Below are positions 54,784-64,000 of a stretch of DNA of 64,000 nucleotides, piece after piece. Below the pieces are notes generated by a model that was given only the letters and a program-made list of their open reading frames with translations, was not told the origin of the DNA and made no database searches. This DNA comes from Hyalella azteca (taxonomy: Eukaryota > Arthropoda > Malacostraca > Amphipoda > Hyalellidae), in the NCBI RefSeq assembly GCF_000764305.2, contig NW_025936059.1:246387-310386 (forward strand), read 5' to 3'. Positions within the stretch are counted from its first letter, which is position 1. Each line of letters begins with the position of its first letter. The position numbers and the translations under genes were made by a program.

Positions 54784-55769
54784 ACTGCCGTCCTGCCGAG
54801 ACTCGAGCTGCCGCCGTGGAGACGCGCTCCCCGGCAGAGCTTCAAGAATCGCTGTTCCTGCATCAATCAATATCAAGGTTTCAATCACAGGGATTAAATT
54901 ACTTGATGCCAGCCAAATAAATGAACTCAAATACCATCATACGTCTCTGCGCCAGGCTCTCTAGAATTGATCGAATGTTTTTACGAGTTGGATGTTGAGG
55001 AGTGGGTACTACGGTCACATATTAATGGAAGGATGGCATGATTGGCTGCAATACTAACATGCACAACTTTCGTATTACGATTTCTAGTGCCATGGCTCAT
55101 GTGCGTACGAGAGGAGGATCTTGTGGACGGAGGAGGGCCACTGTAGAGTGGGGAGGTCAGGGATGGATGGATGAATGGCCAAAAAACCGCCGCCTCTTGG
55201 GAACTCCCACAGTGAGGAGGCGCTGAGGGTTGTGGGGAAAGGAAGGACATGAGGAGAGATAGTGAGAAAACGAGCTACTCACGAACGTCACTAATGAGCA
55301 TCACTGAGAAAGATCCCAGACTGTCCAGTAATGAGAAACCACCCTCAGCAAGTGACAAGCAACAGCATCTTGCATCAGGTAGCCCAAAGGAGGGCAAATA
55401 GACGGAACACGTCCAACGTTACATCCGACGACGACTCGGAGACGGAGGACGACGAAGGCGGCGCATCAGCGTGACCGTGGACTACGACGTCCTAAACTCA
55501 TCATAAGGTCATAAGGACTGATGAGCATCACTGATAAGCATCACCACCAACATGCATCGCTCACGGTGAACCAACACCTCATCATAGGATAAAGTGCATT
55601 TTGTATACAAGTACATGTAGGTGTGATTAAGTAATTAACATACCAAGCAATTATATCGCATATAATAAATGCCAGATATTGTATGATACACTTACCTGGG
55701 GTTAGGTTCAATGCATAAACAAGTTCATCATGTGACCAACTCAAAGGTTAGGGTAGGTTGAGTAACAAG
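54784..55769. other. GC-rich block between the two satellites, copy 2
   Basis: Counterpart of 28484-29320; lacks GGTGACAGGCGCTCCCACC present in copy 1 near 28532 and holds the LINE-D tail. No gene supported. Confidence 0.6.
55308..55520 (+). mobile_element. 5'-truncated LINE-D tail with target duplication
   Basis: Matches the LINE-D end at about 33439-33670 (GAAAGATCCC, AGTGACAAGCAACAGCATCT, GGAGGACGACGAAGGCGGCG). Flanked by ATGAGCATCACTGA on both sides (55294-55307 and 55521-55534). Ends TCATAAGGTCATAAGGACTG. Confidence 0.88.
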
Positions 55770-56955
55770 GACCCGATGCACTAACCTGCGTCACGAACAT
55801 ATGCACCACTAACATGCGTGCGTCACTAACATACACTACTAAAATGCATGGTTGAACTATATAAGGTTGACCCACGAGCATTTCCGAATTTAAGTTCAGT
55901 TTTCTTGTTGCGTCACTGAGATCGCGAAATGTTAACAATCCTGTCATGACGAATTGGTTGGCTAGTTTGATCGCATTTCGGTGATGGTTATTGCCCGTGA
56001 CGTCACAGAGATCATTGATTAGTTACAGGCGAACAACAAACTACATCCGCAAAAATGAGCTTCTCATTGGTCAAACCTCTAATAGTTCAACCATGACTAA
56101 AATGTGTCACTAACATGCACCACCAACATGCGTCCCTAACATGAACCTGGAACATACCCACTAAAATGTGTCACTAACATGCGTGCGTCGCTAGCATACA
56201 GTACAAAGATGTTTTACCTACATGCATCACCAACATGCGTCACGAACGTGCACCACTAACATGCGTCTTTAAAATGCACAAATAACATGCGTCACTAAAA
56301 TGCAGTAATAACATGCGTCGCTAACATGCATTACTAACTTGCACCACTAATATGCGCCGCTAGCATGCCATAGAAAAATGTGTCACTAACATGCACCTTC
56401 GATATAAGCCACTAATATGCGTCACTTACATGCATTAATAACTTGCACCACTAACTTGTATCAACAACATGTGTCACTAACACGCATCAGCAACATCCAT
56501 CAGTAAAATACGTTAATAACCTACACCACACCAATAACATTGACCACTGTAATGCGTCACTTTCATGGACCACTAACATGCACCTGTAAATAACATTACT
56601 AAAATGCGTCACTAACATTCATCACTAAATGAGTCGCTAATATGCATCACTAACATGCACCTCTAAAAATCCACACTAACATTCATCCCTAAGAAGCACC
56701 ACTAAAATGCAACGATATCATGCATCACTAAAATTCGTCACTAATATGCACCACTAAAAATCGTCATTACCATGCGTCACTAACATGCATTACTCACATG
56801 TGTCACTGACATGACCACTAATATGCATCTCTAAAAATTCATCACTAAAATTAAACACCAACATTCATCACCATCATGAATCCATCATCTAATATAGCGA
56901 ATATATGTCGCCAATATCAATTAATCACGAACATGCATCTCTAACATGAACTTCA
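55770..56955. repeat. 13-bp degenerate satellite, copy 2
   Basis: CACTAACATGCGT-type units as in 29325-30185, interrupted by the MITE at 55847-56095. Confidence 0.9.
55847..56095. mobile_element. 249-bp MITE in the 13-bp satellite
   Basis: Ends CATGGTTGAACTAT and, inverted, CATGGTTGAACTATTAG. ACTAAAATG occurs on both sides (55838-55846 and 56096-56104); a direct ATG-ACT join would break the 13-bp phase, so it is a target duplication of 8-9 bp, suggesting a hAT-like element. Confidence 0.8.
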
Positions 56956-57049
56956 TCTCGCCTATCCTGATAAGGCTGAGTTGAGCGATAAGCCGACGAC
57001 GATGCGTTGATAAGACGGCTGGAGGTCAGCCGTCAGCTGACGGGGCAGC

Positions 57050-57900
57050 ACTTGTTCGAGGTATTAAGTGCTACGTCGTTCTCTGATCAACTACTGGTAA
57101 CTAATGACATCGAGTTTACCATTAGGGTTTTTGTAACTTAAATGTTTTTCTATTTTTATATGAGATAAGTTTCTTTAAAAGCGGCTAAATTTCATCGTTT
57201 GATTCAACTTTGAGTACAATTTTGTTAGCTGTATAGAGGAGCTTGAAACTTTAGTTCTTGTAACATGCAGAAAAGTTGTGGTGCCCCACACGCGTAGGCG
57301 ATTGTCCGTCGGTTCCCGCGCCAACAAATGAATTATATACAAAGTCTGACATGAACAATGGACCGAGTTTTGCGTGGAAAATTGTGATCTCCTCTCTTCA
57401 CTGGCAACTTTGACAGGTCTATAGAGGAAATGAGATGTTTTCCTAACGACTCTGCTTTGTGATCTGAATCCACCTGACGATGGAGTGATTGGGGATGAAT
57501 GAATTATTAAGATTGACAAAATTTTAATTTTCTCTCATTGAAGAGTTTTCTACGCGTATACATAATTCAGTACTATTACAGCCTCTGAAAAATTTAATCA
57601 AGGGCTTTGAATTAAAAGGAGTCGCTGAACTTGGTACCGAAAAATTTGCCGAGATTAGGAACCTCATCGCAGTCAATAATGCTCCTCAGGTGTCCTTCAA
57701 TGCTCGCAGTGCCCAAAATTGATGTATCAGATTCATAGAAAAATTATTCACCACGCAAACCCTGATCATCATTTCACCCGAACATATTCGCCAATAGAAG
57801 ATCATCTTTTACATATATAAATTCAGCATAATTTCAGAAACTAATATTCATCCCTTCAATTCCTAGTAATATCTTTCTTGCTGAGACTCTGAAATTTTGT
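57050..57900. other. no gene recognised
   Basis: Unique sequence after the duplicated segment; a minus-strand frame at 57175-57519 has no recognisable motif. Confidence 0.4.
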
Positions 57901-57904
57901 ACGA

Positions 57905-58265
57905 CAGTCCTGGGTTCTGTGAGATAACATAACATAGTGATGTCGGCGCTGAAGAGTAGGCCTGATGTGGCGTGTCGCCGATTCTTACTTTTCGTGACCT
58001 AATTGTTCACAGAAGATCTAAAATCGTGTCATTTGACCGGATCTTTTTAGGACTGACGATAGTTTGAAATAGCTACTAGACTTCTACCAGGTTCGATATG
58101 ATGCTAGGCATTTCAAATCTGGACATATATTTTTCCATAGCTTTATCTAGTCTGCTCTTGAACGCGTTCATGCTTGGAGCGCCAACGACGTAATCGGGGA
58201 GGCTGTTCCACATGTCGGTGATTAGATGGCCTAGCTTGCTCTTCTGTGTTGCTAAAATTGGACCG
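57905..58265 (-). pseudogene. LINE-A C-terminal tail and 3' UTR
   Basis: The minus strand reads HLITDMWNSLPDYVVGAPSM and then MEKYMSRFEMPS. It continues with GATCCGGTCAAATGACACGA, GAATCGGCGACACGCCACAT and a terminal ATGTTATGTTATC. Confidence 0.75.
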
Positions 58266-58300
58266 TGACGATAATAGTTGATTTGCTAGATGGATAATTG

Positions 58301-58320
58301 GGGGGGGGGGGGGGNGGGGG
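58301..58320. repeat. poly-G run with one N
   Basis: A G homopolymer of about 20 bases holding an N at 58315; its length is not reliable. Confidence 0.8.
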
Positions 58321-58832
58321 GTTGACGACGCGTCAGCTTTTTCTGCTAGGCGGCATAATTGGTAGATGTTGTTGGGGGCACAAACGAAAAAATAAAAACG
58401 TTTAACACTTTTTAGCATCGCTTCCGCTAGTTCAGATGATCGTCACTCTTCATTTAGTTTAGTTTGACGCTTCATTTATCGCTGTAGCTCTTGTTACTGG
58501 GCGAATTAAGATGCAAATTGCCCAGACGACGCCAGATGTTAAGGAGGCGAACGGCTCAGCTCTCCCGGAGTTGGTCGATTGGACGATATGGCTCCAAGGT
58601 CCTCTGTAATCAAGTCGGGTGCGGAAAGCATATAACATAAATTTACTGTCATTGTACATCACCAAATTGAAGCAGGAGATATTGTGTTTGAAACACAACT
58701 TGCTACTTCAAACACATCTTGCACCAGAAAATTTATTGAATTTGTACCCTCCGCAGGTGCATGCCTCATTCCCCTGTTAGTCCTCCTTAGTTGACTTGCA
58801 AGGCCTACTTTAGACTACAGCGGATCACCGTA

Positions 58833-58997
58833 ATGTTGTTGTTATTGTGTACGGTGATCGTAGTTGGGCTAGGCTACGTGATGCTGCACCTTAACGCCGG
58901 CCCCCCCAAGCTGTTCGGGGTGTATGCGCAGAAAGGAACGTTCCACCTCTTCAAGAAGCTCATCTTCACCGCCATCGTAACCTTACGCAGGGCTAGA
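58833..58997 (+). CDS. host gene exon 1: signal-anchored, PEP-synthase-like protein
   Basis: ATG at 58833 (preceded by GACTACAG, a possible acceptor) opens 55 codons. They begin with a hydrophobic signal anchor, MLLLLCTVIVVGLGYVML, followed by GPPKLFGVYAQKGTFHLFKK and a basic end, LRRAR. The exon ends at AGA|GTGAGT (donor 58998) in phase 0. A start at the upstream TTG is less likely because it lacks ATG and the anchor begins at this Met. Joined to exons 2 and 3, the protein resembles the N-terminal half of animal proteins that carry a C-terminal PEP/pyruvate-utilising (PPDK-like) domain. That identification is from memory, and no catalytic part is in the window. The true protein may have further exons in the 3.5-kb intron 1. 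Confidence 0.65.
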
Positions 58998-59498
58998 GTG
59001 AGTTTTGACTGCAAATTGGAATTGAATTGTGGCTCAGTGATATTGAGACTTGTATAAATTTATGGCGGTGTCACGCATTGTGTGATAAACTTTATGAATA
59101 TAACAAAAAATTTTAGAATAATAATCATGAAAATGCGATAAATCAGCGCGTGTGTGTTAAATACGGTGCTGATTAATTAGTTATAAATAATACGAACAAA
59201 GGTATGAATTATTACACAGTCAATCAATGAAAAACAATTGATTTTATCTCATAACCTTAATTAATATTTTGATTCATTATACCAAATTATTAGCCTTTCA
59301 TGCTAAACTGTAATCAATGGCATAGCTATTTTATTAATAAATCATGGACGATGTTCCCTCTAGGGAGGAGTGACGAGCATTACGGCTGAGGGAGCGAGGG
59401 GGCGGCCCAGCTTCGCACAAATGGAAAAACCTCAACCACTTAGTACGCACCCCAAGGTGGGTGATAGGTCTCTAAGATGAGACCTCGGTCCCTTAGGG

Positions 59499-59694
59499 CA
59501 GAGGTCTCCAAACTACGGCTAGGTTCCATTCGGCGCGCCGAGGATATCTCGTAGATCAATATGTGCAAAAAATCGAGCGTGGCGTTTATTTCTGGTTACT
59601 GATGAACTAAAAACAGTAGATGGGCGGGACCGGCCCGCGAAAGTTTCAGAAAGCTTGCTCTTGGCCCTCGGTGAGAAAAGTTTAGAGGCCCTTG
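59499..59694. mobile_element. hAT-type MITE in intron 1
   Basis: 196 bp with ends CAGAGGTCTCCAAACTACGG and, inverted, CAAGGGCCTCTAAACTTTTC. The 8-bp target duplication CCTTAGGG is exact (59491-59498 and 59695-59702). Internal GGCGCGCC and GGCCCGCG are typical of this MITE type. Confidence 0.9.
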
Positions 59695-60435
59695 CCTTAG
59701 GGGCCCTGGGGTACCTATGACAGGACCTTAGTCCCTCTGTAATCAAGGCCCCGTGCCCATTATAGGGCACCGCGTTGTGACAAGGTCAGCTACCGTCACG
59801 CTAAATAAGTTTCTTGAAAATATGGCATGTACTGAAATTCGAGTTTCTTTTTTCTATAAAATATTTTTGTCTGTAAATAGATTTGTTGCTGGATTGAGCT
59901 ACCAGTTCGTATTTGATCATTTTAGTTTTTTAGCCCTTTGTCAGGCGCAGCTGCCTTCGGTTTCGATCGCAGAAATTCGTTTATTTTATTTACTCACATT
60001 CGATTGCAACTTCATTGCTAAGCGGTTTCCTAACTTGTTTTTTAACATCGGTTGCGCCTATATGTCTTTTCCAACACATTACTAGAACTTGAAATTGATC
60101 GTGATCTTTGATTTTTGATCACCTCACACTCGCCTGAGCTGCCATACTCAACACATGTAGCAGGACGCGGTCACGTGTGGCGGTCCTGGAGAACCAGCCT
60201 CGGCCATTGATCCGCCAATGACGTTGCATTGCGCACTGACTTCCGCGTCTGCTAAATAAATATTTATAAATTATTGATCTCTGTTGCTGGAGGTTGCTAC
60301 TTGGTAGCAAACGTTTGAGGTAGTCTCGTCGTGTCTACCATAGACCTGTATTCCTCCAATATATTTAGCTTCTCATATTGTCGCGGAATAATTTAAACGT
60401 GAAAGAAAAAAAAACGTCAGTCACTGGGAGTAAAT

Positions 60436-60586
60436 CAGGGCCTATACTTTCAAAAAAAGTTAAGAGATCGTAAGTTCATCAGCCAATCATTGGCGGCCTT
60501 TCAAGCAAAATCCACCAATCAGAGACAAGAAAATAGAGCGTTAAGTACTTACGTTCACTTAGCGAATTTTGAAAGTATGGCCTCTG
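60436..60586. mobile_element. 151-bp MITE in intron 1
   Basis: Ends CAGGGCCTATACTTTCAAAA and, inverted, CAGAGGCCATACTTTCAAAA; inner halves keep partial pairing (GTAAGTT / AACGTAAG and CCAATCATTGG / CCACCAATC). No clear target duplication. Confidence 0.75.
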
Positions 60587-60589
60587 CTG

Positions 60590-61400
60590 ATCTATGGAAA
60601 TCCTGACCTCAGTACGACAGCACATCCACTGTTTGAATTCCATCGATTCGAATTGAATCATTTCAACTATTCAGACTGCATCTGTCTGACAAATGCAAAT
60701 TGAAAAGTAAGCTACTATACATTATTTACTTTATTGACACAACCTCGTGAATGACCTGATTAGGCAAACACAAGCTTCACTAAGAGGAACATGTCAGGCA
60801 TGTCTTACATGAGATAAATGAAATATATGGGCAGCTAATTAATAACCAATCGCTTAAATAATCACTGTAATCGTTAAAATAGAGCAATATCGGTCTGAAT
60901 CAGGCACTCAGACTAACTCAGTTTTCCACACTTGGATTGTACCGAGCCCACGCGTGTTTTGAACTCACAGTCTCTGCACAATTGCGCATGGCCTCCTGCG
61001 TTCACCCACAAACATAAAACTTTCCAATATACACCGAGATTTAGTAGCAAACTTTAACCTAAAAATCTCAGTTCAGTCATACAGTGCATCATCTAGGAAA
61101 CTTTTCAACACAATATTATAATTGAACGTTGTTAAGCACACCCGTTTCCCGTCAGTGCACACTGAAGGCCAAGAGTAATTATATTGGCGAGGTCACAGTT
61201 TTCAAAACTTTTAAGTTTCCTCGCGGCCCGTCACCCTGCTTCGATCGCATGCCAAGTATTTTATAACAAATAATCACTTTGTCAGAACCTCCTCGAGCGC
61301 CGTTACTTTAGTTTCAGAACGAGCATGTGAGGACAAACAGGGATCCTCTGCAGACTATAACTACGTGGTCACCAGCAGATATGTTCTATTAACTACTTCG
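60590..61400. other. intron 1 interior
   Basis: AT-rich with no recognised coding block. A short imperfect repeat, ACTACGTGGTCAC and ACTTCGTGGTCAC, lies at 61360-61407, just before an N. Confidence 0.4.
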
Positions 61401-61408
61401 TGGTCACN

Positions 61409-61728
61409 TCTTGCCCCGCAGCCTGTTACAATACTGCTATGATACTAACGCAATGCTGTACTTCAAGGTGAGTCTTGCCCCGCAGCCTGTTACAATACTG
61501 CTATGATACTAACGCAATGCTGTACTTCAAGGTGAGTCTTGCCCCGCAGCCTGTTACAATACTGCTATGATACTAACGCAATGCTGTACTTCAAGGTGAG
61601 TCTTGCCCCGCAGCCTGTTACAATACTGCTATGATACTAACGCAATGCTGTACTTCAAGGTGAGTCTTGCCCCGCAGCCTGTTACAATACTGCTATGATA
61701 CTAACGCAATGATGTACTTCAAGGCTAG
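61409..61728 (+). repeat. 64-bp tandem repeat with acceptor, mini-exon and donor layout
   Basis: Five units starting at 61409, 61473, 61537, 61601 and 61665. The first four appear identical; the fifth has GATG for GCTG and CTAG for TGAG. Each reads TCTTGCCCCGCAG, a 46-base block (CCTGTTACAATACTGCTATG ... TACTTCAAG), then GTGAG, the layout of acceptor, exon and donor. The block also holds TACTAAC, a branch-point-like motif. Phase 0 from exon 1 reads into a stop after six codons, so it is not a normal coding exon. An N precedes the array. Confidence 0.85.
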
Positions 61729-61739
61729 TATTGTCTAAC

Positions 61740-62500
61740 CGCCTATCACAAATTCTTAGTTACTACTGAAGCGTTCGAGACCATTTGAACCGTTCAATGT
61801 CCAATAATTTGTAATCCAAATCTGGATCCAAAATACACCATACCTCCACAGCACCCTTCAGTGGGGCTTCTGCAGCTTCCCCGCATGCCGGACACGCTTC
61901 TCTTTGGGGACCGAGACCGCTGGCAGGCCGAGGGCCTCAGCATCCATCCCCTTGTCCCCATGGGGACGTGGGCAATAAGTTATGAGGGCCCCATGCGGTG
62001 AGGAATGAGACTATGGAGGTAACTATGGAGCGTAGGAAAGGGCGAAGAGTATGCGTTTGATTGCACAGTTGAGCAGGAGCAATGAATCATGCGAACCTCG
62101 ATGGTCAGGGAGGTGAGAGTACCGCGTTCCTCATCTCTGCATCCTCGGGAAGTTGATTCATGAGCATCCGGCTCTCGAAAAATTTCTCATGGTGGACGGC
62201 TTGACGGCTTCTAAGCCATGGAAACCGTGCAGGGCGATACCAACATTGTTAATGAGCCGCTGCTTTAGTATAAAATTACAGTTTAAATTTCAGCGAAAGC
62301 CATTTGAGCCATTTCATTTGCCGCAAGGCCTTTTTTAGCATAAATCAATCCGGTTATGTGTAGCCTTCGTCCTCCTGTCTACCGGGATCTTTTACATCTT
62401 GCATCCTAGTCTGTCCGATCTCTTCTTGCAATTTTGTCCGCATTGATCTCATGCTTGCTTTTTCGAAATTTTATCATTAGTTTTAATTATAAACTCCCAA
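61740..62500. other. intron 1, 3' part
   Basis: At about 61800-61950 the minus strand reads REACPACGEAAEAPLKGAVE, possibly a LINE-type C-terminal scrap, too short to assign. The rest shows nothing. Confidence 0.35.
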
Positions 62501-62507
62501 TTTACAG

Positions 62508-62707
62508 TCCCTCTCATTCTTCAGCGTATACAAAGATGAAGACGACGAAGATCAAGCAACAGGAGAAATTGTGGACGTGCGTATAGAGGTGGAGTGGTCC
62601 GCCAACTTCGACCACTTCGATTTCGACTCCGACCTCGACGTGGGTGCGATGGCCAGAGCTATGGCCAAGGAGAAGTGGTCGCGGGAATACTTCAACAACC
62701 TCAGAGA
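62508..62707 (+). CDS. host gene exon 2
   Basis: Acceptor AATTTACAG ends at 62507; 200 bases follow in phase 0: SLSFFSVYKDEDDEDQATGE, then VDVRIEVEWSANFDHFDFDS and MARAMAKEKWSREYFNNLR. An alternative acceptor at CATTCTTCAG (62524) would drop five residues and shift phase, so it is less likely. The exon ends CTCAGAGA|GTGAGG in phase 2, which exon 3 completes as Asp. The FDFDSD...MARAM..EKWSREYF block is the kind of conserved stretch that precedes HQTHYEQ in the proposed family. Confidence 0.75.
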
Positions 62708-62900
62708 GTGAGGCAATGGAGGAATGATTGGGGGAGCGGAGGAATGATCGAGGGAGTACTTCAACAACCTCAGAGAGTGAGGCAGCGGAGGAATGATTGA
62801 GGGAGCGTAGGAATGATCGAGGGAGTACTTCAACAACCCAGGGAGCGAGGCAACGGGGGAATGATTGAGGGAGTAACTTCAGCAATCTCAGAGAGCGAAG
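62683..62900 (+). repeat. 69-bp tandem repeat spanning the exon 2 donor
   Basis: Units begin GGGARTACTTCAACAACC at 62683, 62752 and 62821, with a shorter one near 62868. The first lies half in exon 2. The second keeps CAGAGAGTGAGG, a complete duplicate donor; the third has lost the GT (GGGAGCGAGG). Confidence 0.88.
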
Positions 62901-62909
62901 GGGTTAAAT

Positions 62910-63320
62910 GATAGAGATAGTACTTCGCTAGAACAAGGGAGTGAATGTGTGTCAAGTACTAGCAATTTTCCAGGAGAGAAAGGAGGTTCGGTCAAGTTTT
63001 GAGGGAGTTTTAAGCATGGTCTTTATGCCGGCAAACAAGGGATGCGGATGGAAACAACCGCCCGCATCAGTTTGGTGCTGGATAAAAAGTCAATATTTTG
63101 CCTATTTACTCCCAGATGTGGGTATTCCATTTCAACATGTAAACAGTATTTCACATGTAAACAAGGGCAAGTGTTTCTTTTATACTCTATGTGTGTATCA
63201 GAGCTGTGATGTGAAATATGAAGTTTTCGAGCACTCTTTCAGCCTGCGTAATCTTTGAAAGCTGGCAGTTTGTTGTTTAATACGTACTAAAACTCAGGTA
63301 ATTCTGGGCACGAAAAGTTC
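62910..63320. other. intron 2 interior
   Basis: The open frame 62941-63258 has no recognisable motif and is not needed by the gene model. A LINE-A tail follows. Confidence 0.4.
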
Positions 63321-63326
63321 ATGAAT

Positions 63327-63395
63327 CCGCGACAGGCCACATCAGGCCTACTCTTTAGCGCCGACATCACTATGCTATGCTATGCTATGTTCTAG
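63327..63395 (+). repeat. LINE-A 3' terminal tail in intron 2
   Basis: GACAGGCCACATCAGGCCTA, AGCGCCGACATCACTATG, then (TATGC)n ending TATGTTC. Confidence 0.75.
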
Positions 63396-63459
63396 TACTC
63401 GTATTATCTATTGTCTGAGTTCATCATGTTATACGAGCGTTCTTTGCTGTTCACCCCAG

Positions 63460-63566
63460 CGCGCACCAGACGCACTACGAGCAAATGGGCGCGTTGAAGG
63501 GAACAGCCATGGTCGCGGGGACGACGTACAGCGTCGAGCTGGAGAGCATGCGAGACCACTCATACG
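63460..63566 (+). CDS. host gene exon 3
   Basis: Acceptor GTTCACCCCAG ends at 63459. The first base completes the Asp codon from exon 2, then AHQTHYEQMGALKGTAMVAG and YSVELESMRDHSYG. It ends CATACG|GTGAGAGG in phase 1. HQTHYEQxG...G and RDHSxG are strongly conserved-looking motifs, as in AttH/CrtC-like domains and the N-terminal part of PEP-synthase-like animal proteins (from memory). The gene continues past the window. Confidence 0.78.
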
Positions 63567-64000
63567 GTGAGAGGGGTCCACTCATATGGTGAGAGGGGTC
63601 CACTTATGTGGTGAGAGAGGTCCACTCATATGGTGAGAGGGAACCACTCATATCGTGAGAGGGGACCACTCATACGGTGAGAGGGTTCCACTCCTATGGT
63701 GAGAGGGGACCACTCCTATGGTGAGAGGGGACCACTCATATGGTGAGAGGGGTCCTCTCATATGGTGAGAGGGGTCCGCTCATATGGTGAGAGGGGACCA
63801 CTCCTATGGTGAGAGGGGTCCACTCATATGGTGAGAGGGGTCCACTCATATGGTGAGAGGGGACCTCTCATATGGTGAGAGGGGTCCACTCATATGGTGA
63901 GAGGGGTCCACTCATATGGTGAGAGGGGTCCACTCATATGGTGAGAGGGGTCCACTCATATGGTGAGAGGGGTCCACTCATATGGTGAGAGGGGTCCACT
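63556..64000 (+). repeat. 22-bp minisatellite spanning the exon 3 donor
   Basis: About 20 units of CCACTCATATGGTGAGAGGG + GT run to the window edge. The first unit is the end of exon 3 plus the donor (CCACTCATACG|GTGAGAGG). Nearly every later unit keeps ATGGTGAGAG, hence a consensus-like 5' splice site. Reading through meets an in-frame TGA in the second unit. Confidence 0.93.

Larger units (their letters stand above)
48727..57047. repeat. segmental duplication, copy 2
   Basis: Same order as 24072-30634, with the longer transposase gene. The 22-bp array is broken by an adapter (53025-53062) and by 1.54 kb of unrelated DNA up to an N (54602). Private insertions are a LINE-D tail (55308-55520) and a MITE (55847-56095). 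Confidence 0.85.

Noticed and set aside
58301..58320. G-quadruplex-type regulatory element
   Set aside because: A plain poly-G run with an N is more likely a sequencing or gap-closing problem.
62514..62885. Overlapping minus-strand frames opposite exon 2
   Set aside because: They mirror the 69-bp repeat and exon 2; splice phases support only the plus strand.
1..64000. Endogenous viral genes
   Set aside because: No capsid, polymerase or envelope-like frame was recognisable; all polymerase-type motifs fit LINE, gypsy or BEL-type retroelements.

Overview
The window is eukaryotic. Coding sequence is split by GT...AG introns, most of it is transposon debris, and there are satellite and minisatellite arrays, tRNA-derived repeat sequence and TTAGG-type telomere-like tracts. 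TTAGG is the usual arthropod telomere unit, so I infer a repeat-rich arthropod genome (insect, crustacean or chelicerate), but I cannot name the species. Two exact copies of a 38-bp mate-pair junction adapter and six isolated Ns show that this is a draft short-read assembly with some artificial joins.

Two host genes are convincing. At the left edge (2-823) lies the 3' coding end of a protein with eight C2H2 zinc fingers. At the right edge (58833 to beyond 64000) lie three phase-compatible exons of a gene with an N-terminal signal anchor. Later exons hold an HQTHYEQ...RDHSYG core that resembles the N-terminal part of phosphoenolpyruvate-synthase-like proteins of animals. Weaker candidates are small ORFs at 7013-7369 and 34727-35101.

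The rest is mobile DNA. From 2000 to 11800 there are fragments of a non-LTR retrotransposon called LINE-A here, a 3' fragment of a BEL/Pao-like LTR element, a hAT relic, and two inverted copies of a foldback repeat. One foldback copy sits inside the LINE-A reverse transcriptase and carries a mariner-type MITE. From 12250 to 16575 lies a near full-length but broken two-ORF LINE (LINE-C). From 17150 to 23530 there are minisatellites, LINE tails, a TTAA-flanked element and a Ty3/gypsy RNase H fragment.

Two paralogous copies of a large segment follow (24072-30634 and 48727-57047). Each carries an intron-containing pogo/Tigger-like transposase with pipsqueak-type helix-turn-helix units, a 22-bp satellite and a 13-bp satellite. 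Private insertions in each copy leave matching empty sites in the other. Between them are LINE-D (31236-33690), a tRNA-derived SINE whose 3' end resembles the LINE-A tail, a repeat with a telomere-motif hairpin, and a triple nest in which one DNA element sits inside another of its family, itself inside a LINE (45380-48650).

The most unusual signal is in the right-hand host gene. Two consecutive 5' splice sites are each embedded in a tandem repeat that starts in the exon and continues into the intron (69-bp and 22-bp units). The first intron also holds five 64-bp units that each look like an acceptor, a mini-exon and a donor. No intact autonomous element, operon, CRISPR array or recognisable viral gene was seen.
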